Below, piece by piece: positions 37,345 to 44,900 of a stretch of DNA of 46,712 bases (position 1 is its first letter; the number at the start of each line of letters is the position of its first letter). A program made the position numbers and the translations under genes. The stretch spans positions 1-46,712 of the forward strand of contig CALZRN010000004.1 in NCBI GenBank assembly GCA_945828585.1, read 5' to 3'. This DNA comes from an uncultured Bacteroidales bacterium. GTDB lineage: Bacteria > Bacteroidota > Bacteroidia > Bacteroidales > Paludibacteraceae. Under the pieces are notes generated by a model. It was not told the DNA's origin. It worked only from the letters and a program-made list of their open reading frames with translations, and searched no databases.

Positions 37345-38664
37345 GTGATTGAGATTAAACCATATATAGAGCATGCGGTGCTGGTGGGTCTGATAACGCC
37401 GAGCCAGCCGGAGGACAGAACGAAAGAGTACCTGGATGAGTTGGCGTTTTTAGCGGATACGCACGGCATAGTGCCCGTCAAACGCTTCACGCAACGACTC
37501 GACCAACCCAATACCGCCACCTATGTCGGAGAAGGCAAACTCGAAGAGATAGACCAATATATCGCTGAGCATCATCCTATAGATGTGGTGATCTTCGATG
37601 ACGAACTCTCGCCGCGGCAGATACGCAACATAGAGAAAGCGCTTAATCATAAAGGTCAGCCTGATGTCCGCGTGATTGACAGGACGATATTGATCTTGGA
37701 GATCTTCCTTCAGCGTGCGCAGACGAGTTACGCGAAGACGCAGGTGGAGATGGCGCATCTGCAATATATGCTGCCGCGCTTGACGAGGATGTGGAGTCAC
37801 CTGGACCGTCAGCGCGGTGGTGGCGGCACCAACCGTGGTATGGGTGAGACGCAGATTGAGGCGGACAAGCGCGTCATCGGTCAGCGTATCGCGTTGCTGC
37901 GCGAGCAGCTGAAGACCATCGACAAACAGATGGCGACCCAGCGTCAGCACCGCGGGAAGATGGTTCGCGTGGCGTTAGTGGGGTACACGAACGTGGGCAA
38001 GAGCACGCTGATGAACCTGCTGAGCAAGAGCGAGGTCTTCGCGGAGAACAAACTCTTTGCGACCTTAGACACGACGGTGCGGAAGGTGACGATCGAGAAC
38101 CTGCCGTTCCTGCTGAGCGACACGGTAGGGTTCATCCGCAAGCTGCCGCACCACCTCGTCGAGTCCTTCAAATCGACTTTGGACGAAGTGCGCGAAGCAG
38201 ATCTCCTCATCCATGTAGTAGATATATCCCATCCGAATTTCGAGGAGCAGTACGAGGTGGTGGAGCAGACGATAAATGAAATAACCTCACCCCGCCCCTC
38301 TCCACAAGAGAGGGAGAGCAAGAAGGAGCGCAATCCTTGGGAACGCATCTCCTCCCTTGAGGGGAGGTCGGGAGGGGTTTCCATCCCGGAGATAGTGGTG
38401 TTTAACAAGATTGATAACTTCTCGTACGTCCCGAAAGAGGAGGACGACCTGACGCCGATGCAAAGGGAGAACTACTCGTTGGCGGATTTGCAGAAGACCT
38501 GGATGGCGCGACTGGGCGAGGATGCGATCTTCATCTCCGCGCGCAACAAAGAGAATATCGACGCGCTGCGTGCGTTGCTCTACGACCGTATCAAGGCAAT
38601 CCACGTGAAGCGGTATCCGTACAACGATTTTCTTTTCCAGAACTATGAAGAGACAGATAATTAA
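37345..38664 (+). CDS. hflX: GTPase HflX
   Basis: RGGGGTNRGMGETQIEADKR, ALVGYTNVGKSTLMNLL, DTVGFIRKLPHHLVESFKSTLDEV; GTG start. Confidence 0.95.
   Translation: MIEIKPYIEHAVLVGLITPSQPEDRTKEYLDELAFLADTHGIVPVKRFTQRLDQPNTATYVGEGKLEEIDQYIAEHHPIDVVIFDDELSPRQIRNIEKALNHKGQPDVRVIDRTILILEIFLQRAQTSYAKTQVEMAHLQYMLPRLTRMWSHLDRQRGGGGTNRGMGETQIEADKRVIGQRIALLREQLKTIDKQMATQRQHRGKMVRVALVGYTNVGKSTLMNLLSKSEVFAENKLFATLDTTVRKVTIENLPFLLSDTVGFIRKLPHHLVESFKSTLDEVREADLLIHVVDISHPNFEEQYEVVEQTINEITSPRPSPQERESKKERNPWERISSLEGRSGGVSIPEIVVFNKIDNFSYVPKEEDDLTPMQRENYSLADLQKTWMARLGEDAIFISARNKENIDALRALLYDRIKAIHVKRYPYNDFLFQNYEETDN
38283..38385. repeat. In-frame composite palindromic element, family A, in hflX
   Basis: cctcaccccgcccctctccacaagagagggagag...tctcctcccttgaggggaggtcgggaggggtttcc. 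Confidence 0.8.
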
Positions 38665-38695
38665 CAATATAGTTTAACTTTAAAATTGTACCATT

Positions 38696-40483
38696 ATGAA
38701 TGAAGAATTGAAACAAGTAATGGCAGTCGCCGAGGCTTGGACGAAAGAGCCGTTTGACGCGGAAACTCGCGCACAAGTGAAGGCGATGATGGAGGCAGAG
38801 GACAAGACCGAGCTCCTCGACGCTTTCTATCGTACCCTCGAATTCGGTACCGGCGGTCTGCGCGGCATCATGGGTCCGGGTACGAACCGTATGAACAAGT
38901 ACATCGTTGCGATGGCAACGCAGGGTTACGCCAACTACATGCTGAAAGTGCAGAAAGAAGGCGGTTTTGAGCACGTGCAGGACGGTCGTGTAGCGGTTGT
39001 CGTTGGTCACGACTGCCGTAATAACGGTCGGCTCTTCGCGGAGACGGTAGCCAATATCTTCTCTGCGAACGGCATCAAGGTGTATCTCTTTGAGAGCCTG
39101 CGTCCAACGCCGGAGGTGAGCTTCGCTATCCGGCATCTCAAATGTCAGGGCGGTGTGAACGTGACGGCTTCTCATAACCCGAAAGAGTACAACGGCTATA
39201 AAGCCTACTGGGAGGACGGTTCGCAGGTGCTGCAGCCGCATGACCAGGGTATCATCGACGAGGTGAATAAAGTGACCCTTGCGGATGTCAAATGGGAGGC
39301 GAACAAGGACCTTATCGAGATCATCGGCGGTGAGATGGATTACGACTACATGATGGCGGTTAAGTCCGTTATGATCGACCAGGAGACTATCCTTCGTCAG
39401 AAAGACCTCAATATCGTCTATACCCCGATGCACGGAGCCGGTCGTCAGATCGTGCCGTTGTGTCTGCGTAGCTGGGGATTCCAAAACATCCACGTAGTAC
39501 CGGAGCAGATGGTCATCGACGGTAACTTCCCGACGGTAGTCAGCCCGAACCCCGAGAACGCTGAGGCGATGACGCTTGGTATGAAACTCGGTACGAAGCT
39601 TGGTGCCGATCTCGTTATCGCGAGTGACCCGGATGCGGACCGTATCGCTATCGTCTGCCGCAACGACAAGGGCGAGTGGGTCATCATCAACGGCAACCAG
39701 ACCAACATCATGTTCCACTACTACATCATCAATAACATGAAGCGGCTGGGTAAGTTCCGCGACGACATGTATATCGTCAAGACCATCGTGACCTCGGAGC
39801 TCATCCGTAAGATTGCGGACGCTCAGGGCGTTACCCTCACCGATGAATACACCGGCTTCAAGTGGATCGCCAACCGTATCCGTATGTGGGAAGGCAAGCG
39901 TAAGTATATCGGTGGCGGTGAGGAGAGCTTCGGCTTCCTGCCGTACGACGCCGTTCGCGATAAATGTTCGCCTTCGGCTATCTGCTTGATCTGCGAGATC
40001 GCAGCCTACGCGAAGGACAACGGCATGACGCTGTACGACTATCTGCTGAAGATCTACGCCGACTACGGCTTCCAACGCGAGACGACGATCAATGTCGTTC
40101 GTCCGGGTAAGACCGGCGCGGAGGAGATCCAGCAGATGATGAAGGACTACCGCGCTAATGCGCCGAAAGAGATCGCCGGCGAGAAGGTATGCCTCATCAA
40201 GGACTATAAGACCCTCGAGCAGAAGAAATTGGTAAATGGTAAATGGGAAAATGAGAAAATCGAAATGCCTCTGAACGCGACGAGCAATGTGCTGCAGTAT
40301 TTCACCGAGGGCGGTCTCAAAGTCTCCGTTCGTCCGTCGGGTACCGAGCCGAAGATCAAGTTCTATTTCGAGATCCCGGTCAAGACCGAGATCGGCAAAC
40401 CCTTCACCGGTGCCGACTACGAGCGCTGCACTGCGGAAGCGGAAGCCCGTGTTCCGGAAATCAAGAAGAGCCTGGGACTCTAA
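38696..40483 (+). CDS. Phosphoglucomutase/phosphomannomutase
   Basis: FGTGGLRGIMGPGTNRMN, VTASHNPKEYNGYKAYW, DPDADRIAI, RPSGTEPKIKFY. Confidence 0.94.
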   Translation: MNEELKQVMAVAEAWTKEPFDAETRAQVKAMMEAEDKTELLDAFYRTLEFGTGGLRGIMGPGTNRMNKYIVAMATQGYANYMLKVQKEGGFEHVQDGRVAVVVGHDCRNNGRLFAETVANIFSANGIKVYLFESLRPTPEVSFAIRHLKCQGGVNVTASHNPKEYNGYKAYWEDGSQVLQPHDQGIIDEVNKVTLADVKWEANKDLIEIIGGEMDYDYMMAVKSVMIDQETILRQKDLNIVYTPMHGAGRQIVPLCLRSWGFQNIHVVPEQMVIDGNFPTVVSPNPENAEAMTLGMKLGTKLGADLVIASDPDADRIAIVCRNDKGEWVIINGNQTNIMFHYYIINNMKRLGKFRDDMYIVKTIVTSELIRKIADAQGVTLTDEYTGFKWIANRIRMWEGKRKYIGGGEESFGFLPYDAVRDKCSPSAICLICEIAAYAKDNGMTLYDYLLKIYADYGFQRETTINVVRPGKTGAEEIQQMMKDYRANAPKEIAGEKVCLIKDYKTLEQKKLVNGKWENEKIEMPLNATSNVLQYFTEGGLKVSVRPSGTEPKIKFYFEIPVKTEIGKPFTGADYERCTAEAEARVPEIKKSLGL

Positions 40484-40496
40484 TCTCCCCTCTTGC

Positions 40497-40547
40497 ATCC
40501 GCCAAACTTGGCGGATATAAATAAGGTACGCGCACCCGCGCGTACCT
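40497..40547 (+). terminator. Two consecutive terminator-like hairpins after the mutase
   Basis: ATCCGCCaaactTGGCGGAT; AGGTACGCGCacccGCGCGTACCTttgttttt. Confidence 0.75.
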
Positions 40548-40585
40548 TTGTTTTTGTCTCCTTCCCCTTTGCCCTTCGTCCCCTT

Positions 40586-40876
40586 CTCGCGCATTTTTGC
40601 GCGAGCCCTTACATTGTTCATTGCGTCCGGATATTATCCGGACACGGCTCCGCCGTCCTGTATGTCTGTTTCCGGCGGATTGTATCCGCCGTTTTCTTTT
40701 TCCCTTTTGCGCGAGCCCTTACTTTGTTCATTGCGTCCGGATATTATCCGGACACGGCTCCGCCGTCCTATATGTCTGTTTCCAGCGGATTGTAACCGCC
40801 GTTTTCTTTTTCCCTTTTGCGCGAGCCCTTTCTTTGTTCATTGCGTCCGGATATTATCCGGACACGGCTCCGCCGT
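40586..40876. repeat. 110-bp tandem repeat array of hairpins (about 2.5 units)
   Basis: gcgagccctt recurs at 40601, 40711, 40821; each unit has TCCGGATATTATCCGGA and ACGGCtccGCCGT, with GGCGGATTGTATCCGCC or a variant in the first two. Confidence 0.9.
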
Positions 40877-40892
40877 CATTAATTCGTAATTT

Positions 40893-41294
40893 TTAATTTT
40901 TAATTTTTAATTCTTTATATATCTGCACATACACATACGTGTACAGACTCCCGTACCCCTTCTCGCCTTCTTGTAACCCGGCGCGATACGCTTGGAACCG
41001 CTCCTGCCACTCCTTCGCCTCGGCTACTGCCTCCGCGGTACACTCCTCCGGCTTGCGGGCGGCTTTCTCGATGGCGTGGGCGCGTTTCTGGGCGGCCTTG
41101 ATCAGCTCCCGGTTCTTCGTTGCACCCTCGGACCACGCACCCTCATGTTTCTGCATGAAATAAATCTGGTGTTCGCTCCCGCTCCCTTTCCGGTGACGCG
41201 ACACCAAACGCATGCCGTGGCTCTCACCGTATTTCTTGCTGTCCAGAGCCCCCGTCAGTTGATCTACAACTACATGATACTTTACTTTTCCCAT
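40893..41294 (-). CDS. hypothetical protein, 133 aa
   Basis: Intact ORF with lysine-rich N-terminus; no family recognised. Confidence 0.6.
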   Translation of the reverse strand: MGKVKYHVVVDQLTGALDSKKYGESHGMRLVSRHRKGSGSEHQIYFMQKHEGAWSEGATKNRELIKAAQKRAHAIEKAARKPEECTAEAVAEAKEWQERFQAYRAGLQEGEKGYGSLYTYVYVQIYKELKIKN

Positions 41295-41512
41295 AAAAAT
41301 GTTTTTTAGGTTTATGTCTTTGAGTGCTTTTTCCCGTAAGGGTTTGGGATTTTGGAGATAAAAAGGACTAAAAGTTTACTTTTAAGGCATTTTTAGCAAC
41401 AAAAGCACGGAAGTGCGTAGCACAAAAGCACTTAAAGGGTTTTATTGGTTTTTGTTTAATTTTGGTGCATCAGTATTAAGAATATATAATTGCTACTCGG
41501 ATACATAGTATG

Positions 41513-41548
41513 CTAGACCATACCTAGACCATACCTAGACGATATAAC
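41513..41548. repeat. 11-bp tandem repeat (ctagaccatac)
   Basis: ctagaccatacctagaccatacctagacgatat. Confidence 0.7.
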
Positions 41549-41616
41549 CTACCTCACAGGCACATCTCCTTACTGTCCTTTACCTCTGCAACCCCCATTT
41601 GTCCGTTTTTTTCTTT

Positions 41617-41660
41617 CCCGCTGCAAAGATACAAAAAAAATCTGAGATATGCAAATTTTG
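41617..41660 (-). promoter_or_regulatory. Strong consensus promoter about 320 nt upstream of the 133-aa gene
   Basis: Minus strand TTTGCATATCTCAGATTTTTTTTGTATCTTTGCAGCG. Confidence 0.65.
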
Positions 41661-41727
41661 TTCCCATTTTCGGTGATTTACAAAAACCGGCGAGGTTACC
41701 CCCCCCGCCGATTTTCTTTGTTCCTTT

Positions 41728-41918
41728 CTCGTGCATCCTTGCGCGAGTTTTCTTTCTTGGCACTTTCGCGGGGTATTATCCCGCTTGACTGTGTCTTTTT
41801 TCGCGGGATATTATCCCGCTTTTATTTTCTTCTTTTTCAGGGCAATTCGATTGCCCGCCTTGTATGTCCGTTTCTGCGGAATTATATTCCGCCCACCGCA
41901 CGGTGCATTGATGCACCG
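41728..41918. repeat. Second hairpin array, non-identical stems
   Basis: CTCGtGCATccttGCGCGAG, GCGGGgtattatCCCGC, GCGGGATattATCCCGC, GGGCAATtcgATTGCCC, GCGGAATtatATTCCGC, ACGGTGCATTGATGCACCGT. Confidence 0.85.
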
Positions 41919-41927
41919 TCATCCGCT

Positions 41928-44900
41928 TTATCGTACTTCCTGCCCGGTAATGGTATATACCTTCTCCCCGCGGAGGATGAAGATTTGACCGTTGATGAGG
42001 ATCTTACGAACAACGTCTCTCTTTTGAGATGAAGTGTTATCTATATTTTTAGTAACCTCGGTACACTGAGCGTCCAAATGTAGATTTTTAATTTCCCATG
42101 TCGCATAGTTATTCGCTGCGCTTGTGTACTTGAATCCGAATACAGTATGCTCACCTACTTTATCAAGAGGAACATTAACGACAACATCCACGTAAGTCCA
42201 ACTGGTATTGGATGCATAAGGCGAAATGGGGAGTTGCTGCCATGAGGAGGATTCTACACTGCCCTGATAGTCAGCAGAGATCCATAATGTCATTTCGCTC
42301 TCAAAATCTACTGCATCTCGGTGTACATGGCTGAACGAAAGTGTAATATTCTCCTTTTCGTTCAAATCTTGCTGTGGAGTCAATAACCATGCAGAAACTC
42401 CTCCGCGCTTCTTGCTTACTGCGCCATATCTGCTATTCCAAGTCCACACTTCCGCATTGTTAGTGGACATTTCGCCCCAGTCGCTCTCGCCGGTTGTTAA
42501 CCAATCCATGTGAACACAACCGCTTACCGGTTTTTCTGTAGCCGTGTAGGTCGCGGTATAATCAGCATCTGCCGTTGCAGCAACGATAGTCGGAGACCAA
42601 CCATCGAACAAATAAGTGTACTGCTCATCTTCGGGGCGTACTGGCGTAGTGCCGTCATAAGCAGGCATATCACCTTCTTCCACTTGGCTGCTTTGTAATA
42701 CCGTTCCGTCCCAGTTGAGGAAGCGGATGGTGTAGTAAGTGGGTTGTGGTTTGGTTGTAGCCGTGTAGGTTGCGATATAATCAGCATCTGCCGTTGCAGC
42801 AACGATAGTCGGAGACCAACCATCGAACAAATAAGTGTACTGCTCATCTTCGGGGCGTACTGGCGTAGTGCCGTCATAAGCAGGCATATCACCTTCTTCC
42901 ACTTGGCTGCTTTGTAATACCGTTCCGTCCCAGTTGAGGAAGCGGATGGTGTAATAAGTCGGTTGAGGAGGTGTAGAGCCTTCGCAAATAGCATCTAATT
43001 GTAGATTCTTTATAGACCAATAGGCATAACTTACACTTGCGCCTCCGTATGAAAATCCAAAAACTGTATTTTCGCCCACATATTGCTTTTTAACATTTAT
43101 TACGGCTGTTTTATATCTCGGAATTGTAAGTTTTTGCCACTCGTCATCTTCTCTATCTTTGAAATCAGCACAAACCCAAAGTGTCAAATCTTGTGTAGAT
43201 ATATCTGAAGATACGTGGCTAAAGGATAATGTTACAGATGACATATTAGATAAGTCTTTAGCGGGTGTCCTTAAGAAATCATAGTTTGTTCCATGTATAG
43301 TAGCTCCACTATTTACATGATAGCCCCATAAACCATTATCACTTACAATTTCTCCCAAGCCATCTTGTCCAGTCTGTAGCCATATTTCATGTATGTCTTC
43401 GCATTCTCCTGAAGACGTTTTAAGCGTGTCATATTGTGCCGTATAAGTAGCATTACCGGTAACGGGAGTCAACTCCGGCACCCAGCCTGTGAATGTATAA
43501 GAGTAAATACCGTTTGACGGTTTGGCTGGATCTGTATGAGATGGCATTGAACCATAGTCATATTCTACTTGATCAATGATTGCTCCATCATTATCTTGGA
43601 ATGTAATAGTATATTTTTTTAGTTCAAACTCTGCTGTAAACGCTGTATCTTGTGTTATCACTACACGACGCGAGTTTCTCGTCTCTCCATCATTCCATTG
43701 TACAAAACGATAACCGGTATTTGGAGTGGCGTAAAGAGAGATGCTTTGCATATATTCTGCTTGCTCATGATAGGAGACCGAACCTTGATTTGGATCATAT
43801 ATCACCGATACAGAGTAGGTATTTTTCGCTAAAGATGCTACATAGAGTTTATGCTCGGTGACAGTAACTGTACGTGGATTGTCTGTATTTCCATCAGACC
43901 ATTGAACAAAATGGTAACCATAATTTGGTTCTACAGCAATAGTAACAACACTTCCGTACTCATATTCTCCCTCGCCTGTTAACGTGCACCATGTTTCTTG
44001 AGTTGCGGTGGACGTTCCGACTTTGATTTCATATAAAGTCTTAGCGAACAGAGCTTTAAACGTAGTGTCTTGAGTAATAATAACCGTTCGTGGGTTATCA
44101 TGAACGCCATCAGCCCAACCCGCGAAATGGTATCCCTCCGTTGGAATAGGCATCAATTTGACAGACTCTTGGCATTCAACTTCAGTAGGTCCGTATCCTC
44201 CTATTTGATCATATATACCGCCTTGTTCTTCGTTGACTATTTTTGTAATAGTATATGTTGCTTTGGCAAAATAAGCAATATATGTTTTGTTCTCCGTGAC
44301 TGTAACTATACGTGGGTTGTCTGTATTGCCGTCATTCCATTTGTCAAAGCGATAGCAGTCCGCAGGGGTCGCAGAAATGGTTACTTGGTCTTGGTATAGT
44401 GCAGAATCACTCCCCGAAGTTGTACCATACTGATCATTGAGAGTAATAGCTGAGATACTATATGAATTCTTCGCAAACTCTGCGGTAAACGTAGTGTCCT
44501 GCATAAAGTCGATTGAACGAGGATTATCGATATTACCATCATTCCATTGCACGAAATGGTAACCGCTGTTAGCTATCGCGGAGATAGTTACTAATTCGCC
44601 TACACTGTATTTACCGGCTCCTTTAACAGTACCCATTTCTGTGTTATTAACGGACAAAGAAAGAGTGGTCTTAAACCCGCCTACAGTAATATCCCGCTCG
44701 GCATAAACTCCGGAACCGTCAATGGCTGTGGCGCGAACTCTGACAGTACCGTTTCTTCCCTCGGTATTAGCTACTAACAAGCCGCTACTGTTGATGGTCG
44801 CCACTCCTTCTCCACTAACGATTTCCCATTTGACTTGTTTGAAGGTAGCTGAAATAGGTGACGTCTCTACATACAGATGCAGTACGTTTTGAGACGGAGA

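Noticed and set aside
40226-40263. Family C copy in the mutase gene (ggtaaatggtaaatgggaaaatgagaaaatc)
   Set aside because: Only a partial match and could be ordinary coding sequence (LVNGKWENEKIEM); not counted as a firm copy
38591-40621. 676-aa minus-strand ORF
   Set aside because: Lies antisense to the well-supported phosphohexomutase; composition (His/Val/Asp/Arg rich) is that expected from the reverse of a biased codon frame
40493-40896. Three overlapping plus-strand ORFs (99-113 aa) with repeated VHCVRILSGHGSAV
   Set aside because: Translations of the 110-bp hairpin repeat, open by chance in several frames
40586-41918. CRISPR array
   Set aside because: Repeats are adjacent hairpins with conserved linkers, no unique spacers of uniform length and no cas genes
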